This document shows, piece by piece, positions 1-8,177 of a stretch of DNA of 64,000 bases. A program made the translations under genes and the position numbers. The notes below the pieces were generated by a model, which saw only the letters and a list, made by a program, of their open reading frames with translations, was not told the DNA's origin and did not search any database. Source of the stretch: JAGRCP01 sp942490705 (lineage in GTDB: Bacteria; Chloroflexota; Anaerolineae; Caldilineales; Caldilineaceae). Position 1 is the stretch's first letter. Every line of letters starts with the position of its first letter. Location: NCBI GenBank assembly GCA_942490705.1, contig CALNXY010000013.1, positions 786,679 through 850,678 on the forward strand. The letters run 5' to 3'.

Positions 1-921
1 CCAGGTCAGCTTAACCCGATTAAGCGGCAGCGCCAGTTCGGTATGCTGCTTGAACAACTCGGCAATCGGCGGATATTGGAGCGGACGGTCGTAGAAGTCG
101 GCGCGCAACGTCACAATCACGCGGAGGGGGCTGCGTGGAGCCGAGAGCGCGGCGACCAAGCTGTCGAGGAAATGCTGGCGTCGATCTGGGTCCGTGAGGC
201 TCCACAACTCCTCAAACTGGTCGATGACCAGCAAGAGTTGCGCTCCATCTTCGTCGGGCAGGATGCGGCGGATGGTGCGCAACAGGCCGCGCGGATCGCG
301 CTGCATTGGTTCCACCAGGCTAGGCGGTGGAACGACCGCAATCGGCCAGAGCGCGAGCTCCAACTCTTCCAGTGGATGGGTGCCCGGTGTCATTTCGGCC
401 ACAAACCATTTGTCCGAATCCTCGATCGCGCGCTGACGCAAGGCCGGGATCACGCCAGCCTTCACGACGCTGGACTTGCCGCTGCCGCTGCCGCTGGAGC
501 CGACCACGGCCAGAAAGCGGCTGTCGCGCAATTGTGCAATCAGTTGGCCGGTGAGACCATCATGACCATAGAAGTCTAGCGCGTCCGCTTCTTGAAAGGC
601 GCGCAGCCCCTTATACGGGTTGACGGTGTCGACGATCGCAATTGGTTGTTCGAGGATGGTAGCCATAATCAGTTGGCCCGCGCTTGCTTGGCGAAATGCC
701 TCAGCCATGCTCGGTGCATCGGGGAACCGCGCAGCCGGGTTCTTCGCCGTGGCCTGTTGGATCACCGCATCAATCTGGGGCGAGAGATCGGGCCGGCTTT
801 CGCTAACCAATGGAACCGGCTTGGAAAGATGACTCTGCAAGACCTGATCGATAGGGAATCCTCGACAGGGCACAACGCCGACACGGCTCTGCAGTTGGGG
901 CGTGCCGGACCTCACCAGCAT
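1..921 (-). CDS. nSTAND-type P-loop ATPase with a kinase C-lobe remnant, partial (3' end outside window)
   Basis: The minus strand is open from about position 1170 to the window edge, and recognisable homology starts near 900. The first ~65 residues resemble only the C-terminal lobe of a Ser/Thr kinase (DLSPQIDAVIQQATAKNP, then RFPDAPSMAEAFRQA); no N-lobe, HRD or DFG motif precedes it. Next come the typical nSTAND1 entry NPYKGLRAFQEADA, a Walker A region (GSSGSGSGKSS, near + 465-495), Walker B (LLLVIDQFEELW) and LRADFYDRPLQYP. Such proteins are large signalling ATPases, usually ending in WD40 or TPR repeats, which would lie left of the window. Walker A carries an extra Gly-Ser pair relative to the common GSSGSGKSS. 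The ATG at 921 is the only in-frame ATG upstream of the homology; the start is uncertain. Missing kinase core plus altered P-loop suggest decay, but this is inference. Confidence 0.72.
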   Translation of the reverse strand, partial: MLVRSGTPQLQSRVGVVPCRGFPIDQVLQSHLSKPVPLVSESRPDLSPQIDAVIQQATAKNPAARFPDAPSMAEAFRQASAGQLIMATILEQPIAIVDTVNPYKGLRAFQEADALDFYGHDGLTGQLIAQLRDSRFLAVVGSSGSGSGKSSVVKAGVIPALRQRAIEDSDKWFVAEMTPGTHPLEELELALWPIAVVPPPSLVEPMQRDPRGLLRTIRRILPDEDGAQLLLVIDQFEELWSLTDPDRRQHFLDSLVAALSAPRSPLRVIVTLRADFYDRPLQYPPIAELFKQHTELALPLNRVKLTW

Positions 922-1257
922 AGCCTCCGGTAAGGAGGGTATGCTGGCCCGCTCCACCGTGTGGAGAGGAGTAGGCCTTGCGCTGTCGGACGCAAATTCA
1001 GAGTGAGGAGGGGGCGAAGAGCATGTTCTACCCGCAAGAATCGTGAAAACCGGTGAGCCACACCATGTTAACACGGAATCGTTAGCAGCGGGGCGAATGC
1101 TAACGGTTTTGACCAATTTGTTAACGGCTGGAAAACGGCCCGCAGACGGCGGGCGGCGATACTGGTGACATCAGCTTTCATTCTGAAGCAGGGACGAGAT
1201 CAGAACAAGAAGCTGACCGATTCTCACCCGTCTTGCTTGATTCTACAGGAGGAAGCC

Positions 1258-1491
1258 ATGTTTTCCGGACGACACGAACTTGTACGCCACGAGCAAAATA
1301 AAGATGCCTGCAGGCAGGCGGAGGCCCAGCGCCTGGCCAAGCAATTGCCCGAATCCGATACGCGCTTTGCGTCGCTTGCCAACTGGTTTGCGCAGCTGCG
1401 CAGTCGGCTCTTCCCCGCCCGACGTCGGCAAGCGGCCCAAAAACAGATGCCGGAACTGAAGCAGAAAGAAGTGTTAGCTGCGCAGGAGTAG
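1258..1491 (+). CDS. small basic hypothetical protein (77 aa)
   Basis: A short reading frame beginning at an ATG six bases after a strong AGGAGG ribosome binding site (1247-1252). The protein is charged and helix-prone, with many Gln, Arg and Lys residues (for example QLRSRLFPARRRQAAQKQ), and has no signal peptide, membrane segment or cysteine cluster. I do not recognise a family. It lies about 120 bases upstream of the secreted repeat protein on the same strand, so the two could be co-transcribed. The good ribosome site is the main argument that it is real. Confidence 0.5.
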   Translation: MFSGRHELVRHEQNKDACRQAEAQRLAKQLPESDTRFASLANWFAQLRSRLFPARRRQAAQKQMPELKQKEVLAAQE

Positions 1492-1614
1492 TGGAAGAAG
1501 CTGTCGTTAGACCTTCATCACACCCAACGCCTGACGACAGCCATCGACATGCCCAATTGTGGAAATCCAGCAGGCCCAACATTTAACGTTGCACGTAATA
1601 AAGGAGACAGCCCG

Positions 1615-2603
1615 ATGAGCACGGTTCAGCAAGTCCCATCACGCTCTATTCGCAACAATGCGACCAATATGACAGTCAACTTCATGCGTTCCCTGGCGCC
1701 CCTCATGCTCATGCTTGGCTTGTTGCTGGCGAGCGGGACAACGAACGCTTCAGCCGCCGTTCCCCACCCTCCTGCAGTGATCGAGCCGGACGTGAGCGTG
1801 ATTCCGTGGGGCCCCAGCGTCGCAAATCCAGACGTGAGCGTGATTCCGTGGGGTGCCAGCGCCGCAACTCCAGACGTGAGCGTGATTCCGTGGGGTCCCA
1901 GCGCCGTAAATCCAGACATGAGCGTGATTCCGTGGGGTGCCAGCGCCGCAAATCCCGACGTGAGCGTGATTCCGTGGGGTGCCAGCGCCGTAAATCCCGA
2001 CGTGAGCGTGATTCCGTGGGGCCCCAGCGCCGCAAATCCTGACGTGAGTCTAATCCCCTGGGGCCACAGCTATCTGGAACATGACTTCATCTTGGGTACA
2101 GGCATAGATCCAACCATAATCCCAATGGATATGCAAGCGGCCGAAAACAAGGCGTGTAACTTGCGCGAGGTCGAGATCGATATCGCGCCTGACGATGTGT
2201 CATATCTCCTTCGCGCCGGCTCGACAGCCTGATTCCCGTCGCGCTGTTGAGTTCGCCCACACTGCTTGTCCCGGCGGAGGTAAGTCCAGTCACGATCTGG
2301 CTGGCGGGTGCACGCGTGAGATCGGTCGGTCGACCGAACATCCCAATCGGCATCGAGCCGCCGATGCACCTCAGCGCCGCCAATCCGTTTCCATGTGAGG
2401 CCAGAGACGTCAACGGTGACGGATTAGATGACCTCATTTGCCATGTTCAGACCAGCCAGATGAATCTGCCCATGGGCGTCTCGACGGCCGATTTGGTTGT
2501 ACGCACCCACGACGGCGATCTTCTCGTGGGGGAAGACGCAGTTGAGGTCATCGAGCTCAGCAGCAATTCGGAGATCTTTCTGGCCGTGATTCCTACCGAT
2601 TGA
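1615..2603 (+). pseudogene. secreted protein with PDVSVIPWG repeats and a C-terminal domain, broken by a -1 frameshift
   Basis: The ATG at 1615 follows AAGGAG with normal spacing. Residues ~20-48 form a signal peptide (hydrophobic LMLMLGLLLASG, then Ala-rich cleavage region). Seven 14-residue repeats of the form PDVSVIPWGxSxxN follow, then a domain opening VEIDIAPDDVSYLLRAGST, which stops at 2230-2232. The rest of that domain continues in the next frame (LIPVALLSSPTLLVP, then a calcium-loop-like DVNGDGLDDLICHV) to a stop at 2603. This two-part pattern matches a domain common in bacterial exported proteins (IDI-P-start, IPVAxL, EDVNGDGxDDLxxHF), so the two frames were one gene. One missing base near 2215-2230 would explain the break. 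It may be a true pseudogene, a phase-variation state or a sequencing error. Confidence 0.7.
1789..2063 (+). repeat. 42-bp in-frame tandem repeat (seven units, the last partial)
   Basis: Units begin at 1789, 1831, 1873, 1915, 1957, 1999 and 2041, each opening GACGTGAG or a close variant and encoding PDVSVIPWG followed by a variable five-residue linker (PSVAN, ASAAT, PSAVN, ASAAN and so on). Most differences fall in the linker, while the VSVIPWG core is almost invariant. The period is exactly 42 bases throughout. Confidence 0.95.
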
Positions 2604-2660
2604 CCCACGCGTAACGCCATCTGCGGCGATCGCACCAAATCGAGCGCGGCGCATGCAGTG

Positions 2661-2716
2661 ACGCGAAAGAGAGGGATCAGCGCAGGCAAGAATGTGCTGA
2701 TCCCTCTCTTTCGCGT
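2661..2716. terminator. 24-bp hairpin after the secreted repeat gene
   Basis: Bases 2661-2684 pair with 2693-2716, all Watson-Crick except one G-T pair, enclosing an 8-base loop. It lies 57 bases after the stop at 2603 and no T-run follows. It could be a transcript end or stabiliser, or a small mobile hairpin. Confidence 0.55.
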
Positions 2717-2743
2717 TATCGGCATTCAAGCCTACGCGTTCCG

Positions 2744-2890
2744 GCTAGTACGCGACGGCGCAAGTGGACCGATGGTTGGTAGGTCACGCTACCAGCGTGA
2801 CAAGTCTCGCCGACCAGCGTGATCCAAAGGTTACCGTAGTCGTCCGGCTGCTAGCCGGACCTACGAGCCATGGGCTCACTTCAGCCGCCG
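2744..2890. repeat. dispersed repeat, family D, copy 1 (2604-2920 holds no gene)
   Basis: The stretch starting GGCTAGTACGCGACGGCGCAA and running through GTCCGGCTGCTAGCCGGACCT is related to 47936-48060, with matching blocks at both ends and a diverged middle. It contains a short hairpin (TCCGGCTGCTAGCCGGA). Apart from this repeat and the hairpin at 2661-2716, I see no gene in 2604-2920. Confidence 0.6.
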
Positions 2891-2920
2891 TGTACTATCT
2901 ATCGATCATTGACCCTAAGC

Positions 2921-3685
2921 TCAGCGCAAGACCAGCGTCACCGGACAGTGATCCGATCCCAGCACGTCCTGGTGTGTGAGCACATCTTGCACCCGCGGCA
3001 CAAGCGCCGCGGAGACCAGGAAATAGTCCAGGCGCCAGCCCTGGTTCTTTTGCCGCTGATTCTGCATGTACGACCAGTAGGTGTATTGGACCTTCTCCGG
3101 ATATCTTTCCCGAAACACATCCACAAAGCCGTGATCGATGAACTTGGTAATCCAGGCCCGTTCTTCCGGCAGGAAACCGGTGATCTTTGTTTTGCGCTTC
3201 GGATTGTCGACATCGATTTCCTCATGCGCCGTGTTGATGTCGCCGCAGATGATCACGTTGCGGCCGGCAGCATGAAGCGCGTCGCACTTGTCCAGCAGCG
3301 CGGCGTAGAAGTCGAGTTTGAAGGGAACCCGGCTGTGGTCGCGGCCGCCGTTGGGCACGTAAAGATTGAAGAGCGTGAACTCGTCGAACTCGGCCTGGAC
3401 GGTCCGGCCTTCGTGATCGAAGCGATCGACGCCCAGGCCGGTTGACAGCGCCACGGCTGGGTCTTTGACCAGGGTCAAGGTGCCGCTGTAGCCCTTTTTC
3501 TCGGCCGGGTTCCAGCAGGCGTGGTAAGGGGCAAAGAGCGCTCGATCCGGTTCGGCAATCTGCTCCGCCGTCGCCTTGATTTCCTGCAGGCAGAGGACGT
3601 CCCAGTCGGACTCCTGAATCCACTCAAAGCCATTCTTCTTGATCATGGCCCGCAGGCCGGCGACGTTCCACGTGGTGATCTTCAT
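2921..3685 (-). CDS. xthA: exodeoxyribonuclease III / AP endonuclease
   Basis: 254 residues, the usual length of the ExoIII family of Mg-dependent AP endonucleases in base excision repair. Characteristic blocks are present in order: MKITTWNVAGLRA at the N-terminus, LCLQEIKA (metal-binding Glu), LYVPNGGR, IICGDINTAHEEID (catalytic Asp and Asn), RLDYFLVS and the C-terminal GSDHCPVTL (catalytic Asp-His). The ATG at 3685 opens directly on the conserved N-terminus. It is the last gene of a minus-strand group with the CDGSH protein (7 bases upstream) and a GNAT. The gene is complete with no missing motif. Confidence 0.96.
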   Translation of the reverse strand: MKITTWNVAGLRAMIKKNGFEWIQESDWDVLCLQEIKATAEQIAEPDRALFAPYHACWNPAEKKGYSGTLTLVKDPAVALSTGLGVDRFDHEGRTVQAEFDEFTLFNLYVPNGGRDHSRVPFKLDFYAALLDKCDALHAAGRNVIICGDINTAHEEIDVDNPKRKTKITGFLPEERAWITKFIDHGFVDVFRERYPEKVQYTYWSYMQNQRQKNQGWRLDYFLVSAALVPRVQDVLTHQDVLGSDHCPVTLVLR

Positions 3686-3692
3686 CCGCTGC

Positions 3693-4343
3693 TCATTCGG
3701 CTGCAAAGCCGTTGGTCTTGTGCGTGCCGTCGCAGAACGGTTTGTTCGCTGACCCGCCGCAGCGGCACAGCGCCGCTCGTTCGCCGCGGAAGATCTGCTG
3801 GCCCGAGAGATCCTGAATTTCAAAATTGCCCTGCAGCAGCAGGGGGCCGTTGGTGGCCGTGACGACTTTGAGTTTGCCGGTCGGTTGCAGCTCGGCTGTT
3901 TCTTCGGCGTTGTCGGCCACCTGGCTGGACGCCACAAAGTCGATCTTGCGATGGGTGTTGTCGCAGAAGGGTTTGTTGTTCGACGCGCCACAGCGACAGA
4001 GCGTGAGCCGGTATTCTTCAGTCAGCGCTTCGCCATCCATGGCAACGAGTTGGACATCGCCATGCACTTGGTATTCGCCTGAATCCGTCACCACGATGAG
4101 ATTCTTGTCCGGAGTCTGCTCCTGGGGCCCGCCATCGTGGCGCACATATTTGAGCGCGCCTGATGGACAGTGATCGATCGTTGCCTGCACCTGGTCGGCG
4201 CTGGCGTTGTCGGGTTGCACCCAGGGGCGTTTGTCCACATCGAACACCGCCTGCAGGCGCCGGCCACATTCACCGGCGTGAATGCAGCGCTTCAGGTCAA
4301 AGGTGACGTCAATGTCACGTCCAGAGTATGTTTTGTCACTCAC
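3693..4343 (-). CDS. iron-sulfur protein with an N-terminal mono-cluster domain and two CDGSH domains
   Basis: 216 residues. The N-terminal third has the DUF1271/Fer4_19 pattern: CIHAGECG, then CPSGALKYV, consistent with an Fe-S binding domain. Two CDGSH-type [2Fe-2S] motifs follow, each Cys-x-Cys-x(8)-Cys-x3-His: CRCGASNNKPFCDNTH and CRCGGSANKPFCDGTH. Such proteins are cytosolic redox or Fe-S transfer proteins of poorly defined function. I chose the GTG at 4343 because GGAG lies seven bases upstream; a TTG six bases earlier abuts the ribosome site. It is followed 7 bases later by the exonuclease III gene and preceded 37 bases upstream by a GNAT, suggesting one operon. Confidence 0.88.
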   Translation of the reverse strand: MSDKTYSGRDIDVTFDLKRCIHAGECGRRLQAVFDVDKRPWVQPDNASADQVQATIDHCPSGALKYVRHDGGPQEQTPDKNLIVVTDSGEYQVHGDVQLVAMDGEALTEEYRLTLCRCGASNNKPFCDNTHRKIDFVASSQVADNAEETAELQPTGKLKVVTATNGPLLLQGNFEIQDLSGQQIFRGERAALCRCGGSANKPFCDGTHKTNGFAAE

Positions 4344-4380
4344 TGTCAATCTCCATTCTCAACTGTTGCTTCGATCACAT

Positions 4381-4674
4381 CTATTCCGGACGGTAGCCAA
4401 AGATCAGGTCGCGATACGCTGGATGCCGTTGGATATAGCCATTCACAAAGGGGCAGGTGACGATCACCTTCTGGTCCTGGGCTTTGATCGTATCAAGCAC
4501 TTGCCCCACCAGCCGCCCGCCGATTCCCTGTCCTGCCAGCTCGGCAGGCACTTCGGTGTGGGAGAGCACCATATTCTGACCGGCTGCGATATATTCCAGA
4601 TAGGCCACCTGGCCATCTATGCTCGCTTCAAACCGTTTCGCTGCTTCATTGTTGGTCACCACAAATTCACTCAT
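4381..4674 (-). CDS. small GNAT-fold N-acetyltransferase (YjdJ-like)
   Basis: 97 residues, the short single-domain form of the GNAT fold. The acetyl-CoA binding loop is visible as ELAGQGIGGRLVGQVLD, preceded by the strand LSHTEVPAE and followed by VIVTCPFVNGYIQRHPAY, typical of the YjdJ/GCN5-like small acetyltransferases. The substrate is not predictable. It is the first complete gene of the minus-strand operon with the CDGSH protein and exonuclease III, and starts 15 bases after the end of a yaaA remnant. Confidence 0.88.
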   Translation of the reverse strand: MSEFVVTNNEAAKRFEASIDGQVAYLEYIAAGQNMVLSHTEVPAELAGQGIGGRLVGQVLDTIKAQDQKVIVTCPFVNGYIQRHPAYRDLIFGYRPE

Positions 4675-4689
4675 CGATTCTCCTTATTA

Positions 4690-4872
4690 TTAGAGCTTCT
4701 GCAACGCGGCCTCATTTTTGGAACCAATTGCCTGCTGCAACGCGTTGAGTAGCTGGGTCCGACAGGGAGCGAGCGCGGGGAAGGCATTGGCCATTTCGCT
4801 GCTGGCTCGATCCGCCTGGCTTTGCGTACTCGTTCCACCGCTTGCTTTGCCTTCGGATGGAGGCAGTAGGAT
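4690..4872 (-). pseudogene. N-terminal remnant of a YaaA-family (DUF328) gene
   Basis: The segment ILLPPSEGKASGGT, then FPALAPCRTQLLNALQQAI and AALQKL, matches the first ~60 residues of the YaaA peroxide-stress family, whose members run to ~240 residues. It stops at TAG 4690-4692, and the GNAT start follows at once, so at least three quarters of the gene is gone. The frame extends upstream to an ATG at 4974, but those 34 residues do not look like YaaA. A 3' deletion joining the remnant to the GNAT operon is the simplest reading. Confidence 0.62.
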
Positions 4873-5179
4873 TGTGTCGTCGGTCCTATGGAATGGGCTC
4901 CTCGCTTCGGCGCTTTCTGTGGCAGCTGCGATGATTGATCTCGCCGGCGATTTGACGAGCGCCCGTGGGGGCAATTATAGTCGCGAACGGCCAGAGCCGC
5001 GAAGCAGACTGTCTGCTATGGGCCAATCCAATAACAGAGAGCTTGCCGATCAAGTGCCGGGAATTTCTCTGAGCCGCTGTACTCTCTTGTTAACGAAGAA
5101 GGTCTCCGGCGCATGTGCGAACCGGCGCTCTACCCGACCACGCTTCGTCATTAGACTGAACGGAAGAAGGAAGTCACTC

Positions 5180-8056
5180 ATGCAAACGCGCAATCGCACC
5201 TCAATTGTTCTGAGCCTGGCCCTGCTGGCCCTGCTCATGCTGGCCGCATGTCAGCCCATCGCCATGCCCGACGCCGGCATGCCGGCCGCTGCCGGCACGG
5301 TCCCGCCGGCGGTCAGTGAATTCGACGTCGACCCGGCCGTTCGTCTCGGCCAGCTGGACAACGGACTCACCTATTACATCCGCCAGAACACGGAGCCGGA
5401 AGCACGGGCCGAGCTGCGCCTGGCCCTCAATGCCGGCTCGCTGCAAGAAGATGATGACCAGCTGGGGCTGGCGCATTTTCTGGAGCACATGCTCTTCAAC
5501 GGCACGGCCCGTTTCCCCGAGCAGGAGCTGGTCGACTATCTCGAAACCGTGGGCATGGAGTTCGGCCCCGATATTAACGCCTACACCAGCTTTGATGAAA
5601 CGGTCTACACGCTGCGCGTGCCCACCGACGATCCGCAACTGCTGGCCACGGCCCTCGATGTCCTGGAGGATTGGGCCTTCTACGCTACGCTCGATCCGGA
5701 AGAGATCGAGCTGGAGCGAGGCGTGGTGATCGAAGAGGAACGGCTACGCGACCAGAACGCCAACGGCCGTATCCGCGAGCAGTTGCTTCCCGTCCTCTTT
5801 GGCGATTCCCGCTATGGCGAGCGCCTGCCCATCGGTGAGATGGAGATCATTCGTACTGCGCCGCCCGAGACGGTGCAGCGCTATTACGAAGACTGGTACC
5901 GTCCTGACCTGATGTCCGTCGTCGCCGTGGGTGACTTTGACGTTGACGAAATGGAAGCCATGATCGTCGAGCGCTTCAGCGATGAGGCGGCCCCCGTCGA
6001 TCCGCCGGCACGACCGACCGGCACGCTGCCCGATCACGCCGAGACGCGCTACAAAGTGATCACCGACCCCGAGAATCCGAGCACCACGGCCCAGGTCTAC
6101 TTCAAGAAGCCGGCCAACGTCCTGCGCACCGTCGACGATTATCGGCAGGGCCTGACGTCGGGTATCTTCTATCAGTTGCTCAATGCGCGCCTGGGCGAAA
6201 TCAGCCGCACCAGCGACGCGCCCTTCGTCTTTGCGGTCAGCAGCGAGAACAACCTGGTGCGTCCGACGGACCTCAGCGTTGTGGCCGCGCAGATGAAGGA
6301 GGGGCGTGTCCTGGAAGGGCTGGAGACGCTGCTCACCGAAGTGGAGCGGGTCAACCGCCACGGCTTTACCGAAACCGAACTGGTGCGCGCCAAGCAGAAT
6401 CTGTTGACCAACTGGGAACAGCTCTACAGCGACCGTGAGAATATACCGAGCAGCCGCCGTGCCGATGAATACGTGCGAGCCTTTCTGACCGGCGAGCCGA
6501 TTCCGGGCATCGAGGCTGAATACGAGCTGGCCCAGGAGCTGATCCCGGCGATTACGCTGGAAGAGGTGAATGCCGCCATCGATTCGCTCATCGGCGAGGA
6601 GAACCGGGCCGTCGTCGTCATCGCGCCGGAAAAGGAAGATCTGACGCCGCCCACCGAAGGCGAACTGGCCGACGTCGTGGCGCGCGTCGAGGCCAAGGCT
6701 ATCGAGCCCTATGCCGATGCCACCAACGACGCGCCGCTTCTGGCCGACATTCCCGAACCGGCCGCGGTGGTAGCGGAGACCGCGATCCCCGAACTGGGCG
6801 TCACCGAAATCGTGTTGGACAATGGCGTGCGCGTGGTGATGAAGCCGACCGACTTCCGGGAGGAGGAGATTCGTTTCTCAGCCGGCAGCCCGGGCGGCTC
6901 GTCCCTCTACGCGGACGAGGACTATCTTGAAGCGGACAACATCACCAGCATTGTCAATCAGAGCGGGCTGGCCGACTTCAGCATAGATGACCTGGTGCGC
7001 AAGCTGGCCGGCACGGACGTCAACGTGTCGCCCTATATTGGCGAGCTCTACGAAGGGCTCGTGGGCGCAACCCGCCCAGCCGACCTCGAGACGCTCTTTC
7101 AGCTCATCCACCTCACCATGACCGCGCCGCGTGAAGATGCCGAGGCCTTCGCAGTCTGGCAGGAACAGTGGCGGACTTTCCTGGAAAATCGGGAACTGTC
7201 GCCCTCTTCTGCGCTGGAGGACGCCCTGATCGAGGGGCTCTATGGCGATGATCTGCGTGCGCGCGTGCCCACCATCGATGAGATTGAGGCCCTCGATCTG
7301 GATCGCGCCTACGAGATCTACGCCGAGCGCTTTGGCGATGCAAGCGACTTTACCTTTATCTTTGTGGGCAACTTTGACGAGGCTGAGCTGACCGAACTGG
7401 CTCAGACCTATCTGGGCACGTTGCCGGCCGGCACGCGCGTCGAAAGCTGGCGCGACATCCAGCCGCCGCTGCCCCAGGGCATCGTGCAGAATGACGTCTT
7501 CCGCGGCCAGGAAGAGCAGAGCATCACGCAACTGGTCTTCACCGGTGAGTTTGATCCCGAAACATTGAGTTGGATGAGCGTGGCCGGTTTGGAAACGGTT
7601 TTGGACAGCCGCTTGCTCAAGGATCTGCGCGAGGCGCGGTCGGGCGTCTATGCATCCTTTGTCAACGTCGAGCAGAGCGTCGAACCCTCGTCGCGCTATG
7701 AGGCCAGCATCGGCTTCGGGTCGGATCCCCAACGGGTGGAGGAGCTAGTGGGCGCCACCTTCGATATCCTGACGGACTTGCGTGATAATGGGCCCACCGA
7801 GGAGGAGATGGTGAAGGTCCAGGAACAGGCGCGGCGTACGTTGGAGGAGAGCCAGCGCCAAAACGGTTTCTGGCTCGACGAGTTGGAGCAGCTCTACTAT
7901 GCCGCAGAGCCCGGCGATCCCCTTGCCATGCTGGGCTACGAAGATGACATCGCCAACGTCACCGCCGCCGAGATCCAGGCCGCGGCCCAGGCCCTGCTCA
8001 ATCTGGACAACCACGTACGCGTCACCCTCTTCCCGGAGGGATATGCCGCGGAGTAA
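5180..8056 (+). CDS. M16-family zinc metalloprotease, predicted lipoprotein
   Basis: 958 residues, the length of a two-half M16 peptidase (PqqL/pitrilysin type). A lipoprotein signal peptide is present: hydrophobic LSLALLALLM then lipobox LAAC with Cys24. The inverted zinc motif HFLEH lies at residues 99-103, with the third zinc ligand expected in the ERGVVIEEE segment ~75 residues on. The second half (from ~residue 530) repeats the fold without the zinc motif, as in the family. The ATG at 5180 is preceded by a GAAGGAAG ribosome site and gives the signal peptide immediately; the frame is open further upstream but without coding character. It probably degrades peptides outside the membrane. 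Transcribed alone; a family A hairpin lies 12 bases after its stop. Confidence 0.94.
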   Translation: MQTRNRTSIVLSLALLALLMLAACQPIAMPDAGMPAAAGTVPPAVSEFDVDPAVRLGQLDNGLTYYIRQNTEPEARAELRLALNAGSLQEDDDQLGLAHFLEHMLFNGTARFPEQELVDYLETVGMEFGPDINAYTSFDETVYTLRVPTDDPQLLATALDVLEDWAFYATLDPEEIELERGVVIEEERLRDQNANGRIREQLLPVLFGDSRYGERLPIGEMEIIRTAPPETVQRYYEDWYRPDLMSVVAVGDFDVDEMEAMIVERFSDEAAPVDPPARPTGTLPDHAETRYKVITDPENPSTTAQVYFKKPANVLRTVDDYRQGLTSGIFYQLLNARLGEISRTSDAPFVFAVSSENNLVRPTDLSVVAAQMKEGRVLEGLETLLTEVERVNRHGFTETELVRAKQNLLTNWEQLYSDRENIPSSRRADEYVRAFLTGEPIPGIEAEYELAQELIPAITLEEVNAAIDSLIGEENRAVVVIAPEKEDLTPPTEGELADVVARVEAKAIEPYADATNDAPLLADIPEPAAVVAETAIPELGVTEIVLDNGVRVVMKPTDFREEEIRFSAGSPGGSSLYADEDYLEADNITSIVNQSGLADFSIDDLVRKLAGTDVNVSPYIGELYEGLVGATRPADLETLFQLIHLTMTAPREDAEAFAVWQEQWRTFLENRELSPSSALEDALIEGLYGDDLRARVPTIDEIEALDLDRAYEIYAERFGDASDFTFIFVGNFDEAELTELAQTYLGTLPAGTRVESWRDIQPPLPQGIVQNDVFRGQEEQSITQLVFTGEFDPETLSWMSVAGLETVLDSRLLKDLREARSGVYASFVNVEQSVEPSSRYEASIGFGSDPQRVEELVGATFDILTDLRDNGPTEEEMVKVQEQARRTLEESQRQNGFWLDELEQLYYAAEPGDPLAMLGYEDDIANVTAAEIQAAAQALLNLDNHVRVTLFPEGYAAE

Positions 8057-8068
8057 ATGAAAAACATG

Positions 8069-8156
8069 GAACGCGGATCGGGCGGATGCGGCGGATCAAG
8101 ACGGATTTTCTTAGAATCATCCGTGAGAATCCGCTAAATCCGCCCGATCCGCGTTC
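8069..8156. repeat. family A palindromic repeat (CGCGGAT hairpin)
   Basis: An imperfect palindrome starting GAACGCGGATCGGGCGGAT and ending with its complement ATCCGCCC...GATCCGCGTTC. Sister copies are at 24604-24710, 40987-41074 and 53853-53935, with half copies at 26431, 37288, 58321 and 59194. It fills the gap between two convergent genes and may act as a transcript end. Confidence 0.85.
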
Positions 8157-8177
8157 TATCGAAGCTTCGGTCGATCT

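Noticed and set aside
43..933. Plus-strand frames at the left edge
   Set aside because: They are complements of the nSTAND ATPase, whose minus-strand motifs (Walker A and B, LRADFYDRP) are decisive.
2070..2437. Minus-strand frames over the repeat protein's 3' part
   Set aside because: Explained by the frameshifted plus-strand gene; no ribosome site or domain.
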